Shown here piece after piece: positions 1 through 11,651 of a stretch of 64,000 bases of DNA. Every line of letters starts with the position of its first letter. Within the stretch, counting starts at the first letter, position 1. This DNA is from Neocallimastix lanati (nom. inval.) (Eukaryota > Neocallimastigomycota > Neocallimastigomycetes > Neocallimastigales > Neocallimastigaceae): the NCBI GenBank assembly GCA_016946835.1, contig JACVTC010000061.1:603501-667500 (forward strand). Reading direction: 5' to 3'. The notes under the pieces are model-generated. The model was not told the origin of the DNA and did no database searches. It saw only the letters and a program-made list of their open reading frames with translations. The position numbers and the translations under genes were made by a program.

Positions 1-408
<408 letters not shown>

Positions 409-606
409 AAAATAAATGTATAAAATATAAAGAATTTTTTAAACAATTGAAAATCAAAATCAAAAATTTTTTTTATATGTAATTTTATATGTAATTAATT
501 AATTTTCTATTAATTTTATTAATTTTTATTTAAATAATTCATAAATGTCAAAAAAGAAAAAAAAAAAAAAAAAGAAAAGAAGCATGTACAATAAAAAAAA
601 GAAAAA

Positions 607-657
<51 letters not shown>

Positions 658-724
658 AATAATATAATATATTTAAATTTTTTTTTTTTTTATTCTAGTT
701 TTTGATAAATTATTACTTATAAGT

Positions 725-769
<45 letters not shown>

Positions 770-1030
770 TTAGAAGTGATAATATTAAATGTGATGATGA
801 TTACTTTGATTAATATCAATATTTTAATATATGAATTAATTATATATAATGAATTATTATAATTATTGGAAATTATAAAATTTATATATTTTTTGAAGTT
901 TTTTAATAATTACAGATATTTTGTTTTTTTTTGTTATATTGTTTTAGTTAAATTTATTTTAATGAAGTATTTAATGAATATTTTGAATTAGATTTTATAA
1001 ATTGATTATTTCATAATTTCAAATTTATTA
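409..1030 (+). repeat. 3' flank of polyubiquitin gene, copy A of a segmental duplication
   Basis: The noncoding DNA after the stop matches, in the same order, the flank after the second polyubiquitin gene (6600-7187). Shared blocks include a motif beginning AAACAATTGAAAATC (441 and 6643), a block reading ATTCTAGTTTTTGATAAATT (690s and 6774) and a block with TTTAATGAAGTATTTAATGA (958 and 7093). The copies differ by microsatellite growth: this one has gained (TAAA)n at 606-659 and a run of 39 T at 726-764. No gene is seen here. Confidence 0.85.
606..659. repeat. (TAAA)n microsatellite
   Basis: An uninterrupted tetranucleotide array of about 13 units in the polyubiquitin 3' flank. Similar arrays occur at 5140-5205, 6861-6957 and 40838-40993. 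Confidence 0.95.
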
Positions 1031-1074
1031 ATATGTGATTTAATATGTAGGCAAAATTGATAATTTCTATTTAA

Positions 1075-1344
1075 ATGAAAAATACACTAGTAGTTGATAT
1101 AATAATAATACGAAAAAAAACCTTTTTTCCATTAAACAATTTTCCAGTCGAAATGATAAGGCATGGATTTTCACCTCCCGGTGGCCCATTATCTCCAATC
1201 ATATTCAATTTATTCATTAATGATATACTAAATGACTGTGAAAAGTATGGTGTTAATATTGGAAGAAAAAAATATTGTGGTGGACTCTTTGCTGATGATA
1301 TTGTTCTCATTGCTCCGTGCAAAAAAATCAAGAAAAATTATTAA
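1075..1344 (+). pseudogene. LINE reverse transcriptase core fragment
   Basis: The translated stretch contains the RT block GGPLSPIIFNLFINDI, equivalent to the conserved QG-x-LSP-x-LFN segment but with the usual RQG/PQG changed to PPG, followed by the catalytic box LFADDIVLIA (the [FY]ADD motif). The next frame (about 1345-1430) continues with a WANLNEMTFGIEKCATM-like segment typical of the RT thumb entry, so a frameshift lies near 1340. The start codon is not meaningful because the fragment is internal. Confidence 0.85.
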
Positions 1345-1472
1345 AAAAGGTACATAAATGGGCTAATTTAAATGAAATGACTTTTGGTATTGAAAAATGT
1401 GCAACTATGTTTATGAAACCAATGAACTTCTAATCTCCTCCAAATTATAGTGACCCGACCTTCTATTTAGGA

Positions 1473-1901
1473 ATGAATGCTATTCCAAAAGTTTCTAGTT
1501 ATGTTTATCAAGGTATTCCTTTCTCAGATGATCTCTTATTTAAACACATTATATTTCACATCCATTTTAAAGTTAGAAAATTCCTTCTTTCATTTACACG
1601 TTTCTTTTCAAATAAGCTTATTCCTATTGTACACAAGAAAAAAGTTTTTCAATCCTTTGTTATTAGTAAAGTTATTTATTATTCTCCTCTACTTGGTTCA
1701 AACAAATCTAGAACGGCTAGAATTCAAACATTAATTAATACTGGTTCATTTTGGTGTATCGGTTCCTTCTCTAAAAATGGTAATACAAATTCAAAAAACA
1801 ACGACTATATTAGACATAATTCTACTATGAGTACTTATGCTTTATCTCGAGATCTAAGCATCCCTCCTATTGCTGGTATCTGCGAAAGTCTTACAAATTA
1901 A
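1473..1901 (+). pseudogene. LINE RT thumb/connection fragment
   Basis: The frame opens with a YVYQGIPFSDDL segment, equivalent to the conserved Y-x-YLG-[IV]-x-[FI] motif after the RT core of LINE ORF2. It continues through the helical connection region, where VRKFL, KVIYYSPLLG and QTLINTG resemble matching segments in relic 3 (3530-3760). It ends at a stop near 1899. The surrounding frames carry further diverged pieces. This is non-functional as it stands. Confidence 0.75.
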
Positions 1902-2141
1902 ATCTTTTGCAAAATGGAGTAAATCAAACTGTATTATAAAGATCTTATTAAATCTTATCCCAAAATGCCTTATTATTCCTGGACTAAAGAATCTAGAACT
2001 TTGTATAAAAAAATCAAAAAATATAAATATGTAAAATATGATGATATTTTATAACGTTACTGGAAATCAGTTTCCAAATTTCAAGGTATTAAAGGTCAAA
2101 ATTACGATAGTAACAAGTTCTCAAATAATAAAGCTATAATT

Positions 2142-2615
2142 ATGTTTATCTTAAAATATCCCCAATTCAACTTAGGGTTTTCATGGATTATACGTTTACG
2201 CTGTGATTATAAATACAATACTACTGTTGCTATTAGAATGGGTAGAGTTTCAGAAGATTGTCCCAAGACTTGCCCCTGTTGTGGCGAAAATAATCAATCT
2301 TTTGAACATTGGATTTTTAAATGCAATGCTCTTGCATCTTTTAGATGGAATTCTTTAAATTTCATCGATGATCTCTATGTTTTATTCGCTAGGAAGATTA
2401 GAGTGTTAAATCATTTTTCTTCCTATGACTCTATTTCGGATTTTAATGATTATATCAATCATTATAAATACTTGATCATTCTTGGCGGAACTTTAGCTTT
2501 AAATGAGCTATATTTCGATAGTGGAGAACAGAGACAATTAAATGAACTACTTTTCAAAGGTTCATCTGAGTCAGCTGTTCCAAAAATTGTGGGGCTTGAC
2601 GGAATTCTTAACTAG
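2142..2615 (+). pseudogene. LINE ORF2 C-terminal fragment with zinc-finger motif
   Basis: The peptide contains CPCCGENNQSFEHWIFKC, a C-x2-C-x8-H-x4-C zinc-finger pattern of the kind found at the C terminus of many non-LTR reverse transcriptases. Upstream, NLGFSWIIRLRCDYKYN matches the equivalent place in relic 3 (about 4085-4140). Downstream, LIILGGTLALNEL matches the hydrophobic LLGG block seen near 4640 in relic 3. The stop near 2613 precedes more diverged C-terminal sequence and a 3' UTR. Confidence 0.8.
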
Positions 2616-3045
2616 CGCAATACCTATCATAAGTAGTTCATTTGAGCTATTATTTGATAGGTATTCCAAATTACCAAACTTAACCAAGAGCGTCGACGTC
2701 GTATTGATAAGGCATAATGATAATACAGGATCATCATCTATTTCTACGAAGGGTGAATCTCGCCCTAGTAGTTCAATAAATGATGAATCCGGGGAGAGTT
2801 TAGTGGACACCACACTATCTATTTTAAAGATGTTACTTCTAGGTTTTATTACTTTTTATTTGTTAGGAAGGGAAAATTCACGCATAGCACAACTTTCCGA
2901 AATACATAGTATTTTTGAGCTTTTTTATTTTTTATTTTTTATTTTTTAACTTTTATTTCTATTTTTAATTTCAAATGTACTTTTCACCAACATATATTTT
3001 TTATAATAAAATTAATAAAGTTATGGAAGGGTATTCTCTTCCCTG

Positions 3046-3080
<35 letters not shown>

Positions 3081-3084
<4 letters not shown>

Positions 3085-3349
3085 CACTTCCCAGGTGAAA
3101 GATCTGATACAGATTTGGTTGATAACATTAGTACTGAAATAATTACTCGCAATAATGGACGTGGGGTTATCATTGATGAATGGGAATAATTAGAAACTAT
3201 TGTTTCTAATGCCCTTATATATATATAATTATAAAATATTTCATTTCATGTATTTTTATTTTTTCATTTAAATCATGTAATTTTATTATTATTATAAATT
3301 AAATAAAGTTATTCTCTAAGTCTAAAAAAAAAAAAAAAAAAAAAAAAAT
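3081..3349 (+). mobile_element. LINE relic 2: last 31 codons, 3' UTR and poly(A)
   Basis: Directly after the poly(A) of relic 1 is a second, severely 5'-truncated LINE end. An open frame from 3094 ends at TAA (3187-3189), with the C-terminal residues RNNGRGVIIDEWE. An AT-rich 3' UTR of about 130 bp follows, ending GTTATTCTCTAAGTCT and a run of about 25 A. The same 3' UTR recurs as an isolated fragment at 34418-34516. The insertion into the older poly(A) tail fits target-primed integration at A-rich sites. Confidence 0.8.
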
Positions 3350-3623
3350 TTTCCAGCTCCATGGAGGGTTGATGGAAAAGGAATAACCTATATCAGGTGT
3401 TCTAATTACAGTTTTCGGTAATTCTGGTGATAATCGGTGGTTATTCATTCTAAAGTGGCTTCTAGTACAAAGAGAGAAAATTTGCCAGTATGTGGGTGTA
3501 CCTTTTTCAAATGATCTAGAATTGAAACTGATTATATAGAGAATGAATAATAAAGTTAGAAAAGCATTTTATTCCATATAAGAATTTCTTAAGAATCCTC
3601 ATATTCCTATTCCTTATAAACAA

Positions 3624-3809
3624 ATGTTATTTTTAGCTATAGTAATTGGGCAAATTTCGTATTACGCACCTATACTTGAATTAAACAAAGAAAGAACGAG
3701 AAGTACACAGACACTAGTTAATTCAGGATTACACTGGATTGAAGGATTTTCTAATGGAAATAGCTTTACTGTGTTTCTAAAGAACTTAACATTCATCTTC
3801 TTTCGGTGA
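3624..3809 (+). pseudogene. LINE connection-domain fragment (relic 3)
   Basis: The segment reads QISYYAPILELNKERTRSTQ, then LVNSGLHWIEGFS. It corresponds to the piece at 1671-1765 in relic 1, which shares the YY[SA]P-L and QTL[IV]N[TS]G spacing. It is an internal fragment of LINE ORF2 with no independent start. Confidence 0.65.
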
Positions 3810-4167
3810 AATGTGCGATTGCTCTGGTAAGGTGTTTTAAAAAATGGAAAAAATCGAAATGTATTATCTCTGATTTACTTAGAGATATATCGCGTTGTAG
3901 ACGTTATGCATAGGATAAAGAAAGTTAAAAATTTTAGCTGATAAATTAGATAAATTTCCATAAAAAAAAGTAATAGTAAGCTTTTACTGGGATATAGATA
4001 TGACAGGAAAATCAATTTAAGCTAAGGTTTATAAGAAAAATAATATTTGAGAAAATTAGAGACTAAAGCTCAACTTCAAGTATCCTGAATTTAGCATTGG
4101 CTTCCGATGGGTACTTCGTGCCAGATATGGATATAAATTAGATGCTCGTGTTGTCAAAGCTATCAAA

Positions 4168-4395
4168 ATGATTGAAGAAGACTGTCCAGAAAGGTGTTCT
4201 TGTTGTTATAGAAAAAACAGTTATCCTCGATTGGAACATTGGTTTTCTAAATGCTATCTTTTCCGTGAATTTCGAATGAAATATTTCAAAGATATTGAAA
4301 TTCTAAACGAAATTTTTTACATTATTTCTAAATATTGTCCAATATCAAATAATAATGCAAACTCTATTATAACAGATATGAATAATATAGAATAA
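4168..4395 (+). pseudogene. LINE zinc-finger fragment (relic 3)
   Basis: The peptide begins EEDCPERCSCCYRKNSY and continues to LEHWFSKC, a variant of the C-x2-C...H-x4-C finger seen in relic 1. The preceding bases (4085-4160) encode a FSIGFRWVLRARYGYKLD-like stretch in another frame, matching relic 1. This is a broken remnant. Confidence 0.7.
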
Positions 4396-4459
4396 GTTCT
4401 GATTATGATAGTAGTAACGAGGTATATAATATTATTAATATTAACAATAAGAAACAATA

Positions 4460-4903
4460 TTGTTAATAATAGTAGTATTAGTGATAGTGAAAATAGAAAT
4501 ATTAATATTAGTGAAAGTGAAAAATAGTATCGTTACTACTAATGTAGGGAATAGTTCATTTGGTGAAAATCGAATTAATCTAAGTAAATTTCTGAATAAT
4601 GATTGTGTAAATATATATGTGACGTGGTACCGATTATATATCTTCCTTCTTGGTGGAAGAGTTACAGACATTATTAATTTAAATTATAAAAAGGAATGGG
4701 ATATTTTGTTTAAGAACCAAATTATTTCTGGTGATTATTCAAAAACCCTATTCTTGGTGTTACCTGTGGCTCTCTTTACAGAAATTATGCCTCGGGCTAG
4801 TATTCGACAAGGGTTACTATTTAGGAAGTATAAGAGCAAATTAACCAGGTACGTCAACGCTGAAAATGTAGTAAGACTGGCTAGCATGCCAATGCCTCTG
4901 TAG
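4460..4903 (+). pseudogene. LINE ORF2 C-terminal fragment (relic 3)
   Basis: The second half of the frame contains FLLGGRV and then LPVALFTEIMPRASIRQGLL, resembling the C-terminal end of the LINE reading frame after the zinc finger. The first 60 or so codons are simple repeat (TAGTRTT units) read in frame and are probably not original coding sequence. Confidence 0.6.
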
Positions 4904-5139
4904 GAGAAGATCATAATTTCTTTCAGATAGTCATTTCATACCCTAATCCATAAGGATATGAGGTTCGTTGCATACGAACTTTTTTTTCAAAATTTATTTA
5001 TACACTTTATTTCTGAATATTACGTTTTATTTCACGTTACTATTATAAATATTGGACAAATAGTATTTATTTGCTTTATTAATTCTGTGTTTTTTTTTAA
5101 TATAATAAAAATTCATGCAATTGATAAATAAATAGATAA

Positions 5140-5151
5140 ATAAATAAATAA

Positions 5152-5202
<51 letters not shown>

Positions 5203-5205
5203 ATA
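5140..5205. repeat. (TAAA)n microsatellite
   Basis: A tetranucleotide array of about 16 units, preceded by an imperfect stretch from 5127, followed by a short TA repeat. It separates the LINE cluster from the upstream region of the second polyubiquitin gene. Confidence 0.95.
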
Positions 5206-5689
5206 TATATACATATATATATATAAATAAAGTAAAATAATTGTATTAATCTCTCCTAATTTATTTTCTGCAAGTATCTAGAAGGATCTTCTTCTTTTAT
5301 TTGTAGATAAGTAAAAATTTTTTTATTTATTACTAAAACTAAATTAAATTTTAATATCGTACTATTAATTTAATTTTATCATTGATATATTACAAAATAT
5401 AATAAAATTATATTGTATAAATAATTTAATAATATATTATAATTATATTTTATTTAATTAAAAATTTTGAATTTTTAGAATAATTATTTAATTAAAAAGA
5501 ATTATTCTTAAAATCCTAAGTTTTTAATTAAATTTATTTAAATATTATATATTTATTCATTAATTTTTTTGAAATTTGGTCTTTGCCATGTTTTATGTCT
5601 TTTTTAATAAATTAAAGAATTAATAGAAAATAAAATTAAATAAACATAAAAATAACAAATAAAGAAAAATCGGAAGTAATAAATTTTCA

Positions 5690-5698
5690 TATAAAAAG
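5690..5698 (+). promoter_or_regulatory. candidate TATA box of the polyubiquitin gene
   Basis: TATAAAAAG followed by GC lies about 210 bp before the ATG at 5910. In such AT-rich DNA TATA-like strings are common, but this one sits in the more mixed-sequence stretch before the gene and matches the TATAAAARG consensus. The distance leaves room for a leader of about 180 bases, possibly with a 5' UTR intron. Confidence 0.35.
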
Positions 5699-5906
5699 GC
5701 TTAAAGTTTTTCTTTAAAAATTTTTTGTTTTTCATTTTTCTTTATTTATTATTTAATATCAACAAAATAGTTTTTTAAAAATATTTATATCGTCGTCGTC
5801 ATAACAACAGATTATTAAAAGTTATTATCATAATTATTATTTTAAATTATTTATTATTCGGATTACATTATATATATATATTTTTTACCTTTAAATAAAA
5901 TATTAA

Positions 5907-6599
<693 letters not shown>

Positions 6600-6860
6600 A
6601 AAATAAATGTATAAATAAATATATAAATTGTAAAATTTTTTTTAAACAATTGAAAATCAAAATCAAAAATTTTTATATATAATAAATTTTTAATTTTTAT
6701 TTAAATAATTGGTAAATGTTAAAAAAAATATTAAAGAAATAAAATCATTTAGTATATTAAAAAAAACTTTTTTATTCTAGTTTTTGATAAATTATTATTT
6801 ATTAGTATTTTTTTAAAAATTTGAAAGTTATAATATTAAATGTGATTTCTTTAATATCAA

Positions 6861-6927
<67 letters not shown>

Positions 6928-7187
6928 GTAAATAAATAAATAAATAAATAAATAAATATAGAGAATTATAATAATTATTGGATATTAAAAAAATTAAATA
7001 TTTTTTGAAATTTTTTAATAATTTTTGATATATTAAATTTTAATAATAAAAAAAGGAATAAATATATGAATGATGTTTAGTTAAGTTTATTTTAATGAAG
7101 TATTTAATGAATATATTAAATTGGATTTTATATTTATATATTTATGTTTGAATGATACTAAATTGATTATTTCATAATTTCAAATAA
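6600..7187 (+). repeat. 3' flank of second polyubiquitin gene, copy B of the duplication
   Basis: This aligns in order with 409-1030 (see that entry for shared blocks) through the block reading TGATTATTTCATAATTTCAA (7161 and 1002). It differs by a (TAAA)n array of about 24 units at 6861-6957. No gene is seen. Confidence 0.85.
6861..6957. repeat. (TAAA)n microsatellite
   Basis: A near-perfect tetranucleotide array of about 24 units, with one TAAG variant near 6925. It is absent from the matching place in the other polyubiquitin flank, so it expanded after the duplication. Confidence 0.95.
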
Positions 7188-7189
7188 AT

Positions 7190-7600
7190 ATTATCTGTCT
7201 TCCAGAAGTCGGTAATTTGGTTCATTCCTGAATCCTATTCATTTCTCAATCATTATAGAATAGAGTACTGAGACGTTCAGACATGAAAATCATTGATATG
7301 GGTGGTCTTTATATTGATATCCATAATTTCTGCCAATTCACTAATGGTAACTTTGAATACAGATATATACTTTCAGTAAAAATGGTTTCCTTTTGAGGTG
7401 TTCGGTGTTCATTAGGAAACATTTACATCCCCCAGTAAAAAAATATATATATATATATATATAAAGACTCTCGAGATAAAACGAAAACCAGTTTTTCTAA
7501 ATTGGCTCAAGAATCACCAGAATAATCCTTTCTGTTATTGTCGGTGATTTCAACATGACTAAACAGCAACTTAAAGATCTTATTCTTTGGATTTATTAAA
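7190..7600 (+). pseudogene. LINE endonuclease-domain relic
   Basis: A GC-richer stretch with broken reading frames on the plus strand. One frame reads LGNIYIPQ (about 7405-7430), equivalent to the conserved [IV]-x-N-[VI]-Y-x-P segment of APE-type LINE endonucleases. Another reads VIVGDFNMTKQQL at about 7534-7573, containing GDFN (codons at 7543-7554), the hallmark catalytic motif of that endonuclease. This domain is the N-terminal half of LINE ORF2, i.e. the part absent from relic 1 at 1060. It sits at the same relative place after the duplicated polyubiquitin flank. Confidence 0.75.
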
Positions 7601-8569
7601 ATTTTTTTTTTTGTTTTGTTTTTCATTAATTTAGTGTTGTGGTGTTGTTAAAAAAATATATATAAATAAATAAATTAATATATAAAGTATAATAAATAAT
7701 AAATATTTTAATTTTTTTTTTTTTTTGCATATGTTTTTTTATTTGTCAACAATTTTGAACTTTTAATTTATTTATTTAATAAATATATATATATAAAAAA
7801 AATTAAATATTTATTATTTATTAGACTTTATATATTAACATATATAATTATTAGTTATTGTTAATTATTTATTAATTTTATTATTTATTAATTTAATTAT
7901 TTAAATATTTATATTGTTAATTTTATTTATATTGCTTATTATTTATTATTTATTATTTATTAATTATTAATTTAAAAAATAAAATTAATATATTAATACT
8001 AGATTTTTGGAAAAAAAGAATTTCATATTTAATTAAATTAATACCAATCATTTTTTATTTTTTTAATATTTATTCGGTGTTTTGTTGATATTAAAAAAAA
8101 TTAGAATAAACGGTTTAAAATAATTTTTTATTTTATTCAATTAAAATAAGGATATGAAATAGTAATAAATAAAATCCGGTGTTAATATTTAAAATAATCA
8201 AGTTAAGAAGCATTTTTAAAATAATTTTTTTTTTTTTTTTTTGTTCAATTAATATATGAATATTTAATTAATAAATTACATTAGTTAGAAGTAATAAAAT
8301 TACATGATAATATTTAAAATAATTGAATAAAAAAGAAACAATTGCAAAATAATTTTTTATTCAATTAATATTATATCCATATATAATTTATATTGTTTTT
8401 TGAAGTAATAACATAAAAAGGAAAGAAAAAAAAAAAAATTCTTTTTTAATATAAATGTATATTGTTTAATCCTTTTGTTAATTTATTTATAAATTTACAA
8501 GTATATATGTACATATATCATAGAAAATATTAAAGTATTATAAAATTCTATATATAAATACAATTAAAA
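7601..8569. other. intergenic, AT-rich, no gene seen
   Basis: Low-complexity sequence with poly(T) and TA runs. It must hold the promoter of the gene at 8570, but no distinct site stands out from the AT background. Confidence 0.8.
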
Positions 8570-9589
8570 ATGAGTGGTACAGAGTTAGGAAAATCCATGA
8601 ATAATATTTTAATTTTTGAAAATTCACAATGTACTTCTGAAGTAACAGATTATACAATAAATAAAGTTAATAATAAGAATAAAAATGATATTGATACAAC
8701 CGAATTTGTTGTAGTTGGAAAAAATAATGAAAATTATAAAGGTCAATGTTCAAATACAAATATAACTTTAACCACAAAGCAAAATGAATTATTATTTTAT
8801 CTCAAGGATAATTCGTCAAATAATATAGTTAAAAAAGAAATTTATAATGAAAAAAGTCAGAAAAATATTTTTTCAGTAATAAAATCAAAAGGAATTGGAA
8901 ATTATAAAGTTGAGTTTATCAACTTGGCAAATGAAAAATCTGAATATTTTAAAATGGTTAGTGATCATAAGTTTAAAGAATGTCATATATATTATGGAGA
9001 GGAACAATGTAAGGCACCAATAATATGTAATATAAAGAGAAAAGGAGATAGTTGTGAAATAATGATTTCTCCTAAAATTGACAAAGTATTTATAATAGGA
9101 CTTGCTTCATTTTTCTTTTATGAGAAGATGTATAACAATGAAAATGAAAAAAAAAATGGTTATGATAGCATAGCACGTATGTCTATGCCATATTTACCTA
9201 AAATGGTTAATAAGGATGAATATCAAGATAAATTTCAAAACTCTAATTATCGTGATATAACAGAAAAATTCCCCAAAAAAGTTAAAGAAGTTAAGCGAAA
9301 AACTTTATGCCTTGGAATATCTACTACACTTTGTTGTTGTTGTATTGCTTGTAAAGAATGTGAATGTTGTAATTGTGATGGTAATGATAATGATGATGAT
9401 GATAATAATAATAAAAAAAATGATAATAAAAATTCAGACATGAAACAAGAATTGGTTGAAGAAGGATTAGAATTTGCTAGTGATTTTTGTGAATGCTGTG
9501 ATGGTTGCGAAGGCGCAGATTGTGCATGTGCAGATTGTGCATGTGCAGATTGTGCATGTGCAGACTGTGGTGGTTGTGTGATCATGTAA
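8570..9589 (+). CDS. LURP-one/Tubby-like domain protein with Cys-rich C-terminus and CVIM prenylation motif
   Basis: 339 aa, single exon as read. Residues about 75-190 show alternating beta-rich segments (LLFYLKDNSSN, KNIFSVIKSKGIGNYKVEF) ending in CEIMISPKIDKVFIIGLASF. That ending resembles the closing strand and buried helix of the LURP-one/Tubby C-terminal superfamily (pattern Y-x-[IV]-x-[IV]-x-P-x-[VI]-D-x-x-[LF]-I). These domains bind membranes or phosphoinositides, and relatives are phospholipid scramblase-like. A basic segment (about 230-245) precedes CCCCIACKECECCNC, an Asp/Asn linker, then three perfect ADCAC units (316-330) and a terminal GGCVIM. CVIM is a canonical CaaX farnesylation box, and the many cysteines could be palmitoylated or bind metal. 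No signal peptide or true membrane helix is visible. Localisation to a membrane face is inferred. The domain call is moderate; the CaaX box is directly seen. Confidence 0.8.
   Translation: MSGTELGKSMNNILIFENSQCTSEVTDYTINKVNNKNKNDIDTTEFVVVGKNNENYKGQCSNTNITLTTKQNELLFYLKDNSSNNIVKKEIYNEKSQKNIFSVIKSKGIGNYKVEFINLANEKSEYFKMVSDHKFKECHIYYGEEQCKAPIICNIKRKGDSCEIMISPKIDKVFIIGLASFFFYEKMYNNENEKKNGYDSIARMSMPYLPKMVNKDEYQDKFQNSNYRDITEKFPKKVKEVKRKTLCLGISTTLCCCCIACKECECCNCDGNDNDDDDNNNKKNDNKNSDMKQELVEEGLEFASDFCECCDGCEGADCACADCACADCACADCGGCVIM
9515..9559 (+). repeat. in-frame 15-bp tandem repeat encoding ADCAC x3
   Basis: Three units of GCAGATTGTGCATGT lie just before the CaaX box, followed by a partial fourth (GCAGACTGT). 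The length is a multiple of three, so copy changes would alter cysteine number without breaking the frame. Confidence 0.95.
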
Positions 9590-10085
9590 ATATATAAATA
9601 TATAAAACATATATAATAATAATAATTATATATATATATATATTTTAGCGACTATCTCTCTCTTTTTTTATTTATTTATTTATTTATTTAAATAATAATA
9701 GTAATAACAGTAAAAACAACAGTAATAATAAAAATGAAACAAATAAATATATAAAACAAAAAAAAAAAATTAAAAAAAAAAATATATATATATATATAAA
9801 TTTATATATATAGATAAGATAAATTTAAGTGTATTCAAACAACATAATATATTTTATTTATTTTATAGAAAAAAGGTTTATTGATAAATTATTTTTTTTT
9901 TTTTTTTTAAAAAAAAAATTAATATAGTTTTTTATATAGTAATAGCAACAAAAACAACAATAATATTATTAAAAATGAAACAAACAAACATACAAAACTA
10001 AATAAATCCAAAAAAAAAGAAAATTTTAAATATATAGATAGATAAACTTTAGAGTGTATTTAAATAATAGAATAAGTTCTATTTA

Positions 10086-10118
<33 letters not shown>

Positions 10119-10737
10119 ATAAAAAATAAAAAATAAAAAATAAAAATAAAAACAAATAAAAATAAACAAATAAAAGAAAAAAAAAAAAAATATATATATA
10201 TATATTATATAAATGAAAATAATTATATTTTATTTATGTAACTATTAAATAATGAATAATATATAATGTGTTTTATTATTTATTTTATTTTATTTTTTAT
10301 TTTATTTTTTTTTTTTAATTGGCCCTTTAATTAAAAATAATTATATATTATATTTTATATTAGTTATAAGTTTAAAATAAAGAAAAATAAAAAAATTTTT
10401 ATAGGTATATATATTACTGTTAAATATAAATATAAATATAAATATAAATAAAATAAAATAAAATTAAGAAAAAAAAAAAAATTAATTCAATTTTTCATAT
10501 AATAAAGTTGTATGAAAAATGATTTTATAAATTCTGATAAATGTAAATATATAAATATAACATAAACTTTTGTTTATGATAAAATATATATATATATATA
10601 TTTACTTATCACTAATATAAAAGAGCGACTCATATAAAAATAATGATTATTGAGATAAAAAAATGATTCATATTTAATCAGCATTCTTTAAAATGTTTAA
10701 ATTTAAAAATATAATAATAATTTAATTTATTTTTAAT

Positions 10738-10811
10738 GGTTATTATTATTATTATTATAATTTTTTTTTTTTATGGTTATTATTATTATTATTATAATTT
10801 TTTTTTTTAAA
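10738..10811. repeat. tandem duplication of a (TTA)n + poly(T) block
   Basis: A block starting TGGTTATTATTATTATTATT and ending in a T run occurs twice in direct succession with only run-length differences. Confidence 0.85.
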
Positions 10812-10844
10812 GTAATTTAAATAAAATTTAAATGAATATATCAT

Positions 10845-10913
10845 GAAAAAAGGAAAAGTTCAATAAAAATTTATAGTTAAAAAATAAAATTTTATTAAAC
10901 TTTTCCTTTTTTC
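10845..10913. repeat. inverted repeat, about 27-bp arms
   Basis: The left arm begins GAAAAAAGGAAAAGTT (10845-10860) and the right arm ends AACTTTTCCTTTTTTC (to 10913). Pairing continues inward through ATAAAAATT/AATTTTATT with one or two mismatches, leaving a loop of about 14 bases. It could be a short MITE-like element or a cruciform. No flanking target duplication was recognised. Confidence 0.75.
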
Positions 10914-11593
10914 AAATATTAATAAAAAATTGAATTAGTAAACTTTTTATAAAACAAAATTTTTAATCAATAAATAAAAAAAAAAATATAAATTATTATT
11001 AATTTTTTTTAAAATGACTTATATAATAAATTATTATTAATTTATTTAAAAATGACATATAATAAAGTTAACTATTTTTTGTATTAATAATTTTAAATAA
11101 ATTTAACCTGAATTATAATATTATTTTTAAAATAATATATATTTATACTAATATTTAAATAATGATTTATATTATAATAAAAAGTTTATTTATTCATTAA
11201 CAATAATGAATAATAAAAATTAAATGTATTGGTAAATGTACATATAATTTTTTTTTATTAATTTTTCAGGTAAAAACTTTATATTTTTATTTTTAAATAG
11301 AATAATAAATTCGAATGATCTAGTTTTTTAAGCTTCTCTTCCTTTCAATATTTTCTATCTTTAATAAATAATAATGATATATATTGATTAGTTCATTTAT
11401 GGTACATTAATTAAGAAGATATGAAAATTTTATTAAACCAAAAAAAAAAAAAAAAAAAAAAAAGAAATTCTTTATTTATTATTTAATTTATATATAGTTT
11501 TATAAATAATATATATTCAATTACTTGAAAAACTAAAGTTATAAAGAATTCCTTAAAAGCGATAAATAATAAATTAAAAGGGATTTTAATAGT

Positions 11594-11651
11594 TAATATT
11601 GTCTATTATTTTTTAAAAATAAAAAAAAAAAAAAAAAAATAGACAATATTA
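11594..11651. repeat. inverted repeat with A/T-run interior
   Basis: TAATATTGTCTATT (11594-11607) is perfectly complementary to AATAGACAATATTA (11638-11651). The T-rich and A-rich interior can extend the stem. Confidence 0.75.

Larger units (their letters stand above)
1060..3080 (+). mobile_element. LINE (non-LTR retrotransposon) relic 1, 5'-truncated, with poly(A) tail
   Basis: A decayed LINE in plus orientation. It starts inside the reverse transcriptase domain; the upstream catalytic aspartate motif A is missing. It runs through the RT thumb, the C-terminal zinc-finger region and a 3' UTR, and ends in a run of about 28 A (3050-3080). The coding part is split over at least three frames (1075-1344, 1473-1901, 2142-2615). 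It lies directly after the duplicated polyubiquitin flank. The name 'LINE' rests on RT motif order plus the C-terminal CCHC-type finger and the poly(A) tail. The clade is not determined. Confidence 0.9.
3350..5110 (+). mobile_element. LINE relic 3, RT thumb to 3' end, degenerate
   Basis: A third LINE body in plus orientation. Readable pieces are QYVGVPFSNDLELKL (about 3486), the connection segment at 3624-3809, the zinc-finger piece at 4168-4395 and a C-terminal piece at 4460-4903. Stops and frameshifts separate them. The 3' UTR contains a short hairpin, AGGTTCGTTGCATACGAACT followed by a T run (4961-4988), which may be a tail structure for RT recognition. No clear poly(A) is left; the element fades into (TAAA)n near 5130. 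Confidence 0.8.

Noticed and set aside
1071-1331. Minus-strand frame over the LINE RT core
   Set aside because: The plus frame carries the RT motifs; the minus frame is its shadow.
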